A DNA stretch of 64,000 nucleotides. It comes from Chloroflexota bacterium (GTDB taxonomy: Bacteria; Chloroflexota; Anaerolineae; Anaerolineales; UBA4823). Numbering within the stretch: the stretch's first letter is position 1; every line of letters begins with the position of its first letter. The stretch is taken from NCBI GenBank assembly GCA_029782365.1, contig JAKOUW010000096.1:1-64000 (forward strand). The letters are read 5' to 3'. A program made the position numbers and the translations under genes. Under the pieces are notes generated by a model. The model was not told where the DNA came from. It was given only the letters and a program-made list of their open reading frames with translations, and made no database searches. Below, piece after piece: positions 36,446 through 45,710 of the stretch.

Positions 36446-37194
36446 GAAACGTCTCCGGGTAAAAATTCACTCCGCGAATTACGAAAAATATCGATTGCGG
36501 CGGCATAATCTTCTTGTCTGCCGATATCCAACCATTTACCCTTGAATGGGTAACCGAACACTTTTTCACCCCTGGCAATCAAATTGCGCACCAGGTCAGG
36601 TAAGTCGAGCCGCTGTTCTCGGGGAATAAATTTAAGAACTTCGGGTTCCATCAAATAAATTCCCATGCTGACCTGGTAATCGAAGGATGGTTTTTCGATA
36701 TAATCACTAATTCTGCCATCGGTGAACTGCTCTAACACACCCAGGTCAATCTTCACGTGTTTCGTAAATGTGCTGACTGTCACCAATGATCCGCGGGATT
36801 TGTGAAATGAATATAATTCAAAGTAATCCATGGTGGTCAACAGATCACCATTCATCACCAGGAAAGTCCGGTCGAGTCCATCGACCAGTGCAATTGGGCC
36901 GGCCGTACCTAAGGGAGTGTTTTCTGATGAATAGCGGATATCAACATCCCACTTCTTTCCATCATTGAAATATGCCTGCAAGAGACTGGATAAATAACCA
37001 ACAGAGAGTGTAATATTGCGGATGCCCACGGCGCGGAGCTGGCGGATGACAATCTCAAGGATGGGCATATCATCTAACGGCATCAGCGGTTTGGGGAATA
37101 CCGTGGTAAATGGCGCCAGCCGGGTTCCTTTGCCGCCAGCGAGTATAACTGCTGGAAGGTCTAAAATATCACTCGAATGAGTATTATTATTCAT
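36442..37194 (-). CDS. Sugar-1-phosphate nucleotidyltransferase
   Basis: This 250-residue protein has the NTP-transferase start [20 protein letters not shown], the Lys in FPKPLMPLDDMPILE, and the metal Asp in FLVMNGDLLTTMD. Family resemblance is to mannose- or heptose-1-phosphate guanylyltransferases. I start at ATG 37194, just beyond the dehydratase stop; a TTG at 37215 is possible since GGAG lies near it. It should supply the nucleotide sugar used by the adjacent dehydratase and reductase. Confidence 0.85.
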   Translation of the reverse strand: MNNNTHSSDILDLPAVILAGGKGTRLAPFTTVFPKPLMPLDDMPILEIVIRQLRAVGIRNITLSVGYLSSLLQAYFNDGKKWDVDIRYSSENTPLGTAGPIALVDGLDRTFLVMNGDLLTTMDYFELYSFHKSRGSLVTVSTFTKHVKIDLGVLEQFTDGRISDYIEKPSFDYQVSMGIYLMEPEVLKFIPREQRLDLPDLVRNLIARGEKVFGYPFKGKWLDIGRQEDYAAAIDIFRNSRSEFLPGDVS

Positions 37195-37195
37195 A

Positions 37196-38203
37196 TTAAA
37201 TTGAATATTCTCCAATATTTTGAAAGAACTGGAGGTTATTCGTGATCCAATCCACTGTTTTTTCCAGGCCGGTATGTAAATCCACCTTTGGCCTCCAATT
37301 CAAAAGTTCCAAAGCCAACCGGTTTTGCGACAATAGTCGTTGAACTTCGCTGTCCAGCGGCCTGATGCGCACGGATTCAACCTGCACATCCAGGGATTTG
37401 CCCATGATCGTAGAAATTTCACTCACCAGGTCTGCAATGCTAATGTCCACGGACGTGCCCAGGTTGATCGTTTTTCCGATAGCCTGGACACTTTCACCTG
37501 CGCAAAGGAAGCCATCCACCGTGTCAGAGACGAAGGTGAAATCACGGCGGGGAGCCAGATTCCCCAATTTAAGCTGTTTTCCGGCCAGGAGCTGGGTAAT
37601 GATCGTAGGAATAACCGCCCTGGTGGATTGGCGGGGGCCATAGGTGTTAAACGGGCGTAAGATCACAACCGGGAGGGAAAAACTGTCAAAATAGCTTTCG
37701 GCGATCTTGTCGGCACTGATTTTTGACGCCGAGTAAGGCGATTGTCCTTGGAGTGGGTGAGCCTCATCGATGGGTACATAGCGTGCTGTGCCGTACACTT
37801 CACTGGAAGAAGTTTGCACGATTCTGGAAACCCGCGTTTCCCTGGCGGCTGTTAAGACGTTTAAAGAGCCGATTACGTTTGTGTCGATCGTTTCCCAGGG
37901 GTGTTCATAAGAATACGGTATACCGATCAAGGCGCCAAGGTGAAAAACAACTTCATTGCCTTCAATGGCTTTCAAAACGGCCTGGTAATCTCTTAAATCA
38001 CCGCGGATAACCCGCACCGCGTGCCGAATTTCTGGTTCGAAAGTGTCAATGAACCCGGCCTGGGGCCTGGATGTGTAGCGAACGAAAGCGCTGACCTGTG
38101 CCCCTTCACTGACCAATTTTTCCACCAGGTGGCTGCCGATAAACCCGCCAGCGCCGGTGACCATCACTTTTTTTGATTTCCAAAATAATTCTTTTCGATC
38201 CAC
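37196..38203 (-). CDS. NDP-sugar 4,6-dehydratase (LegB/GDP-mannose-dehydratase-like)
   Basis: This 335-residue extended short-chain dehydrogenase has VMVTGAGGFIGSHLVEKLV, the catalytic TSSSEVYGTARYVPIDEAHP block and the Tyr/Lys pair in SPYSASKISADK, then RPFNTYGPRQSTRAVIPTII. This pattern is close to LegB-type dehydratases of nonulosonic acid pathways, though no LegC, LegG or LegI homologues are in the window. I start at GTG 38203, with GGGAGGG upstream; a GTG at 38230 adds nine residues. It pairs with the nucleotidyltransferase and reductase downstream. Confidence 0.82.
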   Translation of the reverse strand: MDRKELFWKSKKVMVTGAGGFIGSHLVEKLVSEGAQVSAFVRYTSRPQAGFIDTFEPEIRHAVRVIRGDLRDYQAVLKAIEGNEVVFHLGALIGIPYSYEHPWETIDTNVIGSLNVLTAARETRVSRIVQTSSSEVYGTARYVPIDEAHPLQGQSPYSASKISADKIAESYFDSFSLPVVILRPFNTYGPRQSTRAVIPTIITQLLAGKQLKLGNLAPRRDFTFVSDTVDGFLCAGESVQAIGKTINLGTSVDISIADLVSEISTIMGKSLDVQVESVRIRPLDSEVQRLLSQNRLALELLNWRPKVDLHTGLEKTVDWITNNLQFFQNIGEYSI

Positions 38204-38271
38204 AATGCCCTCCCGAAATTTTCGATTCACCAGGGATAATTAGCTTCCAGTTTATACCATAAAAATTACTA

Positions 38272-39441
38272 TTAACTGTTTCGAAAGTATCCGGCTCTGA
38301 GTGCTTTAAAAAGCTGTCCCAACAAATGGAACCAACGGGATATGTATGCCAGAGGCAGCAACCAGCCAGAGGATTGGGGATATTTCTTCGTCATATACTG
38401 AACTGAAGGGAAAAGCCAGGCGAAAAAATATAACAGCCTAGAAATCCATCCGGCGCCGACAAAATGCCAATAGGCGTTGGAAAAATTGAAATGAGGCAAA
38501 GCGCTGCGCAGAAAAATGATGCGGGCGTATTCCGTCTTTGAAAATTTGGCAAAAAGAGTGCTGGCTTGAGCAGGAATTGGAGTGGCGAAGTAATTTTGCA
38601 AATTATTTATTGAAACCAGAACCGGCGCGCCGCATTTGAATTTTTCACACACCTGGTACAGGGCTTGCCAATCCAATTCATCACCAAATTTCATGACCAG
38701 CAGATGCAAATCATACAGCCAGATGATATTCTCAGGCCGCCCGCCTCCATGTTTCAATAGATGGGTGGAGAGGTAAAGAAAGTTGGCCGATGGACTTAAT
38801 CCGTAGATTTGGTCAACCGGCAGTTGAGCAGTATTGAGAGTTCTGCGTGTTTTCCAAAACCAATCGATTGGCGGCAGGTAGCGGCGGTAGGCTCCGGAGA
38901 GATTCCAATGCACTTCGACGTGCAGACCATTTTTCTGATGGACAAAATTCTCTTCTATATCTATTAGGCGGTTGCTCCCAGGCCAGAATTCATCCTCTTC
39001 GTTCGTGTACCCAAGATTCAACAGCTCCGCTTTCACACCCTCCACATCTTGCAGGCGGACTAACAGGTCCAGATCTGCCATTGGCCTTAACCCGGGGCTG
39101 TTATAAACGGTCAAGGATAAATCGATGCCTTTCAGCAAAATCACATGAATCTGGCGGTTGGCAAGCGCTTCCAGAATGCGGCGGCATTCCTTGATGCGGA
39201 TGAGGGCCGCAGCTTCCGCCAGGAAATACTCCTTTTTTAATTCAGCCAGTGCGTCATGAGGAATATGCCTGACCATAGCGGGTGAGGTTATTTTCGAAAA
39301 CAACAGCGGCGCCAGCCGTGTCTGCTTGGCGGCTTCAGTGATAGATCCCCAATCTAGCTCTGGAGAATGGTTGACTGAACGGTCATTCAGGATTTCTAGA
39401 ATCAATGAAAGACTCGGGTGTTCCACAGTTCTTTTCATCAT
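38272..39441 (-). CDS. Uncharacterised nucleotidyltransferase-like protein (NTP_transf_5 type)
   Basis: This 389-residue cytosolic protein contains HVILLKGIDLSLTVYNSPGL followed by RPMADLDLLV, the G and D-x-D of a polymerase-beta-type nucleotidyltransferase, and later FVHQKNGLHVEVHWNL. This matches the family named putative nucleotidyltransferase (Pfam NTP_transf_5). Members occur in polysaccharide and peptide-modification loci, with no settled substrate. The rest is helical. It lies between the dehydratase gene and a Wzy-like gene. Confidence 0.75.
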   Translation of the reverse strand: MMKRTVEHPSLSLILEILNDRSVNHSPELDWGSITEAAKQTRLAPLLFSKITSPAMVRHIPHDALAELKKEYFLAEAAALIRIKECRRILEALANRQIHVILLKGIDLSLTVYNSPGLRPMADLDLLVRLQDVEGVKAELLNLGYTNEEDEFWPGSNRLIDIEENFVHQKNGLHVEVHWNLSGAYRRYLPPIDWFWKTRRTLNTAQLPVDQIYGLSPSANFLYLSTHLLKHGGGRPENIIWLYDLHLLVMKFGDELDWQALYQVCEKFKCGAPVLVSINNLQNYFATPIPAQASTLFAKFSKTEYARIIFLRSALPHFNFSNAYWHFVGAGWISRLLYFFAWLFPSVQYMTKKYPQSSGWLLPLAYISRWFHLLGQLFKALRAGYFRNS

Positions 39442-39472
39442 AATTTCTCGAGGATCAGGTAACCGATTAGCT

Positions 39473-40930
39473 TTATTCTTTTTGGGACTCTATCGTATTC
39501 GATTGGATTACGCCGAAAATTGCACCTACGGTGGACAGAAAAAACCAATTAAATGCAATATTTCCCGTATAATTCCAAAATAAACCAATGATAAAGATAA
39601 CAATTAGGAGTAATGTGAAAGTTGCTTCTGTGAGAGACTGACTAAATGAAGCGCCTGTCTTGACAAAGCTTTTCGATCGCATTGTTTGAGTGATATAAAA
39701 GATCGTTCCTCCTAAGAATATGAGATAAAAAAACAGTCCCAGAGCTCCGAAATCTGTAAGCAGCCATAAGAATTGATTATGTGGAATAAGTTCAATTCCA
39801 AATGATATAAGCGCACCAATATATGAAAAGCCATATCCTGCTCCTGTCAGCCATGCAAACGGTCCCTGTCGATAAAATTCGCCTAACAAGGCAGTCCAAA
39901 TGCCGATTCGTCCAGAGCCAATCTGGTCCACGCTCAAACCTCCAACCAATTCCTGAGAACGACTTATCAAGCTATCCAACCCGATAACGTTCACACTTAA
40001 TACACCCGCTAGAACTAAGAAACTGGTTATCCCTAAATAAGCCTTTGGAGATGGTTTTTGCAGGATTATCCAAATGATAAAAATAATGAATGCAGAAATT
40101 ATTGAAGTGCGCGTAACGGTGACAAATATGCCGGCTATTAATGTCAACCAAACAGAAACCAGCACCAATTGTTGGAAACCAGGTTTGACAGCTTTCCATA
40201 AAGCAAGAGCATGCGCCAGGATTACAACCAGAACCGTTGAAGTTACAAAGGGTCCGCCGAAGGATCCGGTGGATCTAAGAACGTTTTCCGATGAGGTGAT
40301 TGCTGTACCAGATAAGTCAACGCCTATATTCAGAAAGCTTCTACCTGACAAATAAAACAATATAGTGAACAGAGCCATAATAAAACCGAAAACGACATAA
40401 ATAACTGAAACACGTTTAAGCTGTTTCTCGGTTCTTATCAGTAGAGCAAATCCTATAAACATAGTTGTTTCAGAAAAAAAACGGAATAAGTAAGGAACAC
40501 TTAAGCTCAAATCACTTAGCAAGCCTTGAAGAAACGTCCAAAAAATAAAAGGCAGATAGAGCAAAATTGGATAAAGCCTGCTCAAGCTCCCGATTTTTCC
40601 TTTTATGATTAATGTCAAAATCAAAGCAAAGGTGATTACCAAACCAATTACGCGTGAAGCATTTAAGGTCGTACCAAAGGCGGATATGTCAACTGTGTAG
40701 TTTTCTAAGCGGTCTTGGAAAATACCCCATATGCCGATTACAGCTGGAAGCGTCCAATCTGGGTACAGGAAAATAAGGGCAACAAGGATGACCAGTCCAA
40801 AAACGCTTAAAAATAAAATGGTGTCATTTAGCCAGCTTATTATTACAGCAAAAGTTACAGATCCAATTACAATTGCACCTAATAATAATAAGGTGTTTAC
40901 TGGGGATGACAAGCGATTATTATTTATCAT
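39473..40930 (-). CDS. O-antigen polymerase/ligase-like membrane protein (Wzy type)
   Basis: This 485-residue protein has about twelve membrane helices. A long extracellular loop near residues 320-390 contains GRIGIWTALLGEFYRQGPFA, GAGYGFSYIGALIS and LIPHNQFLWLLTDFGALGLF; the H-N-x-F/Y-L motif and G-x-G-Y are typical of the Wzy_C family. As it sits next to the flippase gene, polymerisation of flipped repeat units is the more likely role. Its ATG overlaps the flippase stop (ATGA). Confidence 0.85.
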   Translation of the reverse strand: MINNNRLSSPVNTLLLLGAIVIGSVTFAVIISWLNDTILFLSVFGLVILVALIFLYPDWTLPAVIGIWGIFQDRLENYTVDISAFGTTLNASRVIGLVITFALILTLIIKGKIGSLSRLYPILLYLPFIFWTFLQGLLSDLSLSVPYLFRFFSETTMFIGFALLIRTEKQLKRVSVIYVVFGFIMALFTILFYLSGRSFLNIGVDLSGTAITSSENVLRSTGSFGGPFVTSTVLVVILAHALALWKAVKPGFQQLVLVSVWLTLIAGIFVTVTRTSIISAFIIFIIWIILQKPSPKAYLGITSFLVLAGVLSVNVIGLDSLISRSQELVGGLSVDQIGSGRIGIWTALLGEFYRQGPFAWLTGAGYGFSYIGALISFGIELIPHNQFLWLLTDFGALGLFFYLIFLGGTIFYITQTMRSKSFVKTGASFSQSLTEATFTLLLIVIFIIGLFWNYTGNIAFNWFFLSTVGAIFGVIQSNTIESQKE

Positions 40931-42234
40931 ATTTTATTGGATTTCTCCACACGTATTTTAACTAGGTATGCTAATGCTCCAAATGTGAGAATCGTCGCAG
41001 CGGCTACGCCCATTCCAGACCACAACCTGGAGCCAATCCATGTGAACAATGCATGAAAAGGCAAAATTATCAAAATAGACAGAAAATAATCGCGGGTTTT
41101 CTTTTGGCCGAAGAGAATGCTGTAGCCCACAACAAATATTAGTTCGACAGGAGCGACGAATAACTGCACCCACAAGATTGGCAAGGAGGGGATATACTCC
41201 TTTAAGCCCACCAATTCCAGCATGTGGCTGGCTAATGGCGTGAACGCCATCACAGGCATGATAAGAACTAGCGGTATGTAAAGTAATAATATCCTATTCA
41301 TAGGGATTTTTATTGTCGCGTGTGTTCGCGCTGCCCTAGGCACAAGCGCTAATCCAATTCCGGTGAAGGCAAAACGTGGGATATTATATAAAAGCATCGC
41401 TGCGTCAAATACTCCGACTAATTTGAAACCTTGCTGTAAAAGCATTGACCTTGAAATATACTGTAACGCCCAAGTCAATGAATTCCCCAGGACGATATAT
41501 ACCGAAAATTGGAACAAAAGGCGAATCGTACTAAGAGTTCCTTTCCAGGTTGCTCGTTTCAGCAGAATCCAGAATAAACTATTTCTTGCAAGAAGAATCA
41601 ATCCTAAAATTGGAGAGAGAAATGTACCAAGAAGATAAGCCAGGATAGGAATTTGCGGATTTACCAGTCCGAATGAAAGGCCAATACCTAACAAAGCGAT
41701 TTCTCCGAGATTGTAGCTGCTTATGATCAGACTTGATGAAACTAATTTACCCAATCCTCGGAAATAACCTTCAGAAAAACTCATCAATCCTGTCGAAAGA
41801 ATGTTTATAAATACGATTGGGATCATCCATTGGGATTGAGAACGTATGTAGCTGTTGCTGAGCACCGCAGGTATCAATATGATTGATAAAGCAAAAATGG
41901 ACAACAGCCCAGCACCCAACCAATTGCCGCGCGCCGCCTCTGGATCAGCCTCGCCCTGGTCGTTCATCGCCACGGCAAGCGCATTGCCGATGTTGAAACT
42001 GGCAAATGGCAAGATGACATTCACCCAACTGATCGCCAGGGCCAATTTTCCATAATCATCTAAAGTTAGAATGCGCAGGGATAAATAACGAAAACCTAAA
42101 CCAGCCAGTTGCGAGAGGCCGTATCCGAATGAAATGACAGAAGCGTCAAAGAAAATCGAGCGCCTGAATCTGGCGAAGAACCCATTGAGAGGTTGATCCG
42201 ATTTCTTAATTGTCGAGACAGTGGGCGGCTTCAT
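40927..42234 (-). CDS. Polysaccharide flippase (Wzx/MATE-like)
   Basis: This 435-residue protein has about twelve to fourteen membrane helices and the pattern of Wzx exporters: an N-terminal FFDASVISFGYGLSQLAGLG and RILTLDDYGKLALAISWVNV, which is conserved in the family. It moves lipid-linked repeat units across the membrane. It directly follows the TPR gene (2-base gap). No second flippase or ABC exporter is seen, so the locus is of the Wzx/Wzy type. Confidence 0.88.
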   Translation of the reverse strand: MKPPTVSTIKKSDQPLNGFFARFRRSIFFDASVISFGYGLSQLAGLGFRYLSLRILTLDDYGKLALAISWVNVILPFASFNIGNALAVAMNDQGEADPEAARGNWLGAGLLSIFALSIILIPAVLSNSYIRSQSQWMIPIVFINILSTGLMSFSEGYFRGLGKLVSSSLIISSYNLGEIALLGIGLSFGLVNPQIPILAYLLGTFLSPILGLILLARNSLFWILLKRATWKGTLSTIRLLFQFSVYIVLGNSLTWALQYISRSMLLQQGFKLVGVFDAAMLLYNIPRFAFTGIGLALVPRAARTHATIKIPMNRILLLYIPLVLIMPVMAFTPLASHMLELVGLKEYIPSLPILWVQLFVAPVELIFVVGYSILFGQKKTRDYFLSILIILPFHALFTWIGSRLWSGMGVAAATILTFGALAYLVKIRVEKSNKI

Positions 42235-42235
42235 T

Positions 42236-43588
42236 TTAAGGGTTCTGGCATTCGGGCATCTGGGTCAGTTTTTGATCTACCCAGGCGGGTGGGTTTTTCA
42301 GGGCAGCCTGGTATTTTTTGTAAAAACTCCTGGCCTGGCAGTAGTCCGATTTGGCTTCATTCGCCTGCGCCAGGATTAAGACAGCGGCTGGCAGGTCCGC
42401 TGAATACTTTAACGCCAACTGAGCATCCCGCATCGATTGATCAATTTTATTTTGCTGGAGTTCGGCATTTGCCAGGGAGACATAATTGTCTGCTACCGAT
42501 GGTTTTAGAGCAGTACACTGAGAATACGCCTGCTCGGCTGTCGGCCAATCTTTTTCATATACCGCAATCCGTCCCAATGAACTCCAAAAGGTGTATTGGT
42601 CCTGGGGATATTTCTGCACTGCAGTAAGAAGAACATCCCTGGCTTCCGGATAGCGACCCTGCTTGTAGTACGTCTCCGAAAGGTAGAGTGTTGGCAAACT
42701 TTGAAATTCCTGGAAATCCTCGCCGGGTAAAACGTTGTAAGTGGATTGAAATATTTTGGCTGCCTCCTGATAATCTCCAGCCAGGTAAGCCGCCCGTCCC
42801 TGGGCAACCAGGCGAATAAACTCGGGAACACCGAGCAGATTGTTCAGAATGGAATATTGTTCGGCAGCCAGGGTTGTGTTTCCAGCCATTTCCGCCTGCC
42901 TGCCCAGGTTGAAGCGAGCTCGCCAATTGCTGGAGTCCAATTGTAACAACTGCTGCAGTATATCGATGGCTTCATTGGGTTGGTTGTTCGCGGAATATAA
43001 TTGCGCCAGGGTGGTGTATGAGTCCAGAGAAGCGGCACCAGGATTGATCATTATGGCAATCTTGAGGCAGGTTACTGCCTGGTCCAACTTACCGTCATTG
43101 CGGTAATTATTTCCCAGAAAATAAAAATAAAGCGAAATCTCCTGCTCATCGCCCTGCCAGAATTGAACTGCTTTCGATTTCTCCCCGGATAACCACGCTG
43201 TCCAACCGAGATTCAGTTTTGCAAAAGGCGAATCGCAGCCAGATTTTTCAAGAACATCTGTGACCAGGGCGGCATTCCTTCCATATGTCAACAGGAGACT
43301 CGAGTAATTTTGTAAAATGCTGCAGGCAGAAGAGTCCAATTGGTGATTCGAGAGAATTTGGGAGAAGTTGTCGGCACAAGCATTCTCTGAAGCCAGGTCG
43401 AGATAACTCTTTTGAACGAGAATGTGCCGGTTGGCGAATTCACATTTGGAAAGGGCGAGATTAGTGACATTTCTTTGAAAGGCTTGAATGAAAAATTCAC
43501 GACTCAATGCCAGTATGACAGCAAGAACACCCAGCACCAAAAAAAACATAATTTTGCCGAGTGAATTTTTCTTGCGAGACTCTAACAT
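42236..43588 (-). CDS. Membrane-anchored tetratricopeptide-repeat protein
   Basis: This 450-residue protein has one N-terminal helix (FFLVLGVLAVILALSREFFI) and then an outward-facing helical region. TPR units are visible as repeated A-x-Y/F patterns, for example AVTCLKIAIMINPGAASLDS, EAIDILQQLLQLDSSNWRA, EARDVLLTAVQKYPQD and PTAEQAYSQCTALKPS. Such proteins in polysaccharide loci may scaffold the polymerase complex. Several Cys occur, mainly in the N-terminal half. ATG 43588 follows a GTG at 43591. Confidence 0.85.
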   Translation of the reverse strand: MLESRKKNSLGKIMFFLVLGVLAVILALSREFFIQAFQRNVTNLALSKCEFANRHILVQKSYLDLASENACADNFSQILSNHQLDSSACSILQNYSSLLLTYGRNAALVTDVLEKSGCDSPFAKLNLGWTAWLSGEKSKAVQFWQGDEQEISLYFYFLGNNYRNDGKLDQAVTCLKIAIMINPGAASLDSYTTLAQLYSANNQPNEAIDILQQLLQLDSSNWRARFNLGRQAEMAGNTTLAAEQYSILNNLLGVPEFIRLVAQGRAAYLAGDYQEAAKIFQSTYNVLPGEDFQEFQSLPTLYLSETYYKQGRYPEARDVLLTAVQKYPQDQYTFWSSLGRIAVYEKDWPTAEQAYSQCTALKPSVADNYVSLANAELQQNKIDQSMRDAQLALKYSADLPAAVLILAQANEAKSDYCQARSFYKKYQAALKNPPAWVDQKLTQMPECQNP

Positions 43589-43644
43589 CACGAACCTGTT
43601 CTGTCGAAAATTTATTATTGGCGTGAAGCCAGCATTTAGAGCGA

Positions 43645-44919
43645 TTAAGACTCAGGCGTATTTCCCAGAAGAGAAATTCTGAAGCCTGCGGCCTTCCAAT
43701 CGGAGGCGTTGAGCATGTTCACTGTGTCCACGATTGTCCTGGCCCTTGTCAATTGTACTGCTAATTGAGGCGTAAAATCTCTGAAGTTCTTGTGGTTGAC
43801 AAGAAGGACAATCGTATCCGCGTCCTGAATGGCTTCCGCTAAACTGCGAACTGTCTGAAATTTTTCAAACTGCTGGTCAAGTTTATAGGGCTCGAATGCC
43901 TTAACAACAGCGCCAGCATTGGACAATAAATTGCACACCTCTACCGCAGGGCTCTCGCGTAGATCATCCACATCTGGCTTGTAAGCCAGGCCGAGAGCGG
44001 CAATTCTTCTATCTTTCAGGCCGGCACCTGCTCGAGCGATTAATTCGACCACGTGATGGGGTTGGTGATCATTGCGTTGGCGAGACGCCAGGATCACCTT
44101 TGCCAGATCGGGAGCCGCTTCAACGAAAAACCAGGGATCCACACTGATGCAGTGTCCACCGACGCCCGGGCCAGGTTTAAGTATTTTTACTCGAGGATGG
44201 CGATTTGCAATCTCAATGGCTTCCCAGACATTGATTTGAAACCGTTCTGCCAGCAGCGCGAATTCGTTGGCAATGGCGATATTTACATCTCGATACGTGT
44301 TTTCCATTAATTTGACCATCTCGGCCGTGGTAGCGCTGGTCATCACAATTTCGCCGCGCACAAATGTGGCATACAGATCACGACCTCGTTGGGATGATAT
44401 TGGGTTGATTCCGCCAATGACGCGCGCATTCTCCACCAATTCATTGAGGATTTGACCCGGAAGAACGCGCTCGGGTGAGTATGCCAAATAATAACTTTCC
44501 CCGGCTGTCAGGCCCGATTTGTCCAGGATGGGTTTTACGATATTGGTTGTGGTCAGAGGCGGAGAAGTCGATTCCAGGATAACCAGATTGCCTGTTCTTA
44601 AAAAAGGCGTTATGGCTTCGGCCGCGCTGATGACAAAGCGCATGTCGGCTTGTTTGTCACCATAAAAAGGCGTTGGCACAGCGATGATAAATGCATCGGC
44701 AGGCTCTGGTTGGTGAGACGCTTGAAAATTACCGCTGGCAATCGCTTGTTTCACCAGATCAAGCAGACCTGGCTCATGGATGTGGATCTCTCCCCGGTTG
44801 AGAGTTTCTACAACGTGTGGATTGACATCCACCCCAATCACCTTAATGCCGTGTGTAGCAAACATAGCGGCGGTTGGTAAGCCGATATAGCCTAAGCCCA
44901 GTATACAAACCGAATTCAT
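43645..44919 (-). CDS. wecC: UDP-N-acetyl-D-mannosamine dehydrogenase-like enzyme
   Basis: This 424-residue enzyme oxidises C6 of a UDP-amino sugar to the uronic acid using NAD. It starts MNSVCILGLGYIGLPTAAMF and includes RGEIHIHEPGL, IIAVPTPF, and the catalytic Cys in GPGVGGHCISVDPWF, all close to WecC (UDP-ManNAc dehydrogenase). The related UDP-GlcNAc-specific WbpA cannot be ruled out and would fit the amino-sugar trio at 24.5-27.3 kb better. ATG 44919 has GGAGGC upstream. A leader of about 155 bases precedes it. The product would be a negatively charged sugar. Confidence 0.87.
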   Translation of the reverse strand: MNSVCILGLGYIGLPTAAMFATHGIKVIGVDVNPHVVETLNRGEIHIHEPGLLDLVKQAIASGNFQASHQPEPADAFIIAVPTPFYGDKQADMRFVISAAEAITPFLRTGNLVILESTSPPLTTTNIVKPILDKSGLTAGESYYLAYSPERVLPGQILNELVENARVIGGINPISSQRGRDLYATFVRGEIVMTSATTAEMVKLMENTYRDVNIAIANEFALLAERFQINVWEAIEIANRHPRVKILKPGPGVGGHCISVDPWFFVEAAPDLAKVILASRQRNDHQPHHVVELIARAGAGLKDRRIAALGLAYKPDVDDLRESPAVEVCNLLSNAGAVVKAFEPYKLDQQFEKFQTVRSLAEAIQDADTIVLLVNHKNFRDFTPQLAVQLTRARTIVDTVNMLNASDWKAAGFRISLLGNTPES

Positions 44920-45082
44920 CAAAGCCTCCAAATAAAGCATTCAAACCGGCGATCAAAAGCTTGCCAGCCTTCGTCCTGGTAATTGAATTGAATATTCAAC
45001 AATCCTAATGGATTTGAAAAACAAACAACTAGAAATCGTTCAGACTTCACCGTTCACATGAAGAAAATGAAAAGCGGCGAAT

Positions 45083-45091
45083 ATCATACCA
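45083..45091 (-). promoter_or_regulatory. Extended -10 promoter before wecC
   Basis: On the minus strand TGG directly precedes TATGAT (TGGTATGAT, 45091-45083), an extended -10 element. The start near 45076 gives a leader of about 155 bases before wecC at 44919. Within that leader TTGAATATTCAA (44988-44999) is a perfect 12-base palindrome. Confidence 0.45.
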
Positions 45092-45122
45092 TAAATAGGT
45101 GATCAAATAATCGACAAATTGG

Positions 45123-45695
45123 TTAGAAAGCGGAGTAAATTGGGTCCGACTCTCCGGACAAAACTGTGTCTAGAGAAAGCCCAGACTTATCTTTTTCGGA
45201 CATTAATGGAGGTTTTCCATCAACAAGGGGCCAATTGATGCCCAAATGTTGATCACTCCACAGCAGGGTGCGCTCAAATTCAGGATGCCAGGGCCGGGTT
45301 ACTTTATACAAAACATCAGCGGATGGACCAGTTACATAAAATCCATGTGCAAAGCCGGGAGGAATCCAAATTTCATGTTTGCTGTCAGCGGATAAATAAA
45401 CACCAATCCAGCGGGCGAAGGTAGGTGAGGCACGCCGCAAATCAACTGCGACATCAAAAATTTCACCAAAGGCCACGCGTACCAATTTTCCCTGCGGTTG
45501 GAAAATTTGAAAGTGCAATCCGCGTAAAACACCGTGATGTGAGTGGGTCTGGTTATCTTGATAAAAGGTGAAGTTGATACCGATCTCAGCATAGTGTTTC
45601 GCCTGGTAGGTTTCCCAAAAACTGCCGCGCTGATCCTCGAAAATCTTTGGTTTGATCAAAAGCACATCTGGAATTGAGAGAGGTTCGTAATCCAT
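45123..45695 (-). CDS. rfbC: dTDP-4-dehydrorhamnose 3,5-epimerase
   Basis: This 190-residue cupin enzyme carries out the third step of dTDP-L-rhamnose synthesis. Blocks FEDQRGSFWETYQAKHYAEIG and GVLRGLHFQIFQPQGKLVR contain the catalytic His (in R-G-L-H-F-Q), and AHGFYVTGPSADVLYKVT contains the second active-site region, including the conserved Tyr. Length fits. It is the last gene of the rhamnose set, separated from rfbD by an MBOAT acyltransferase gene. Confidence 0.95.
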   Translation of the reverse strand: MDYEPLSIPDVLLIKPKIFEDQRGSFWETYQAKHYAEIGINFTFYQDNQTHSHHGVLRGLHFQIFQPQGKLVRVAFGEIFDVAVDLRRASPTFARWIGVYLSADSKHEIWIPPGFAHGFYVTGPSADVLYKVTRPWHPEFERTLLWSDQHLGINWPLVDGKPPLMSEKDKSGLSLDTVLSGESDPIYSAF

Positions 45696-45710
45696 AGATA
45701 TTTTGAGGAT

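Noticed and set aside
37196..38203. Legionaminic acid pathway
   Set aside because: Only the LegB-like dehydratase is present. LegC, LegG, LegH, LegI and LegF are absent from the window, so the pathway is not supported.
44988..44999. TTGAATATTCAA palindrome as a specific operator
   Set aside because: Perfect but short and AT-rich; such sequences arise often by chance. Kept only as a note within the wecC leader.
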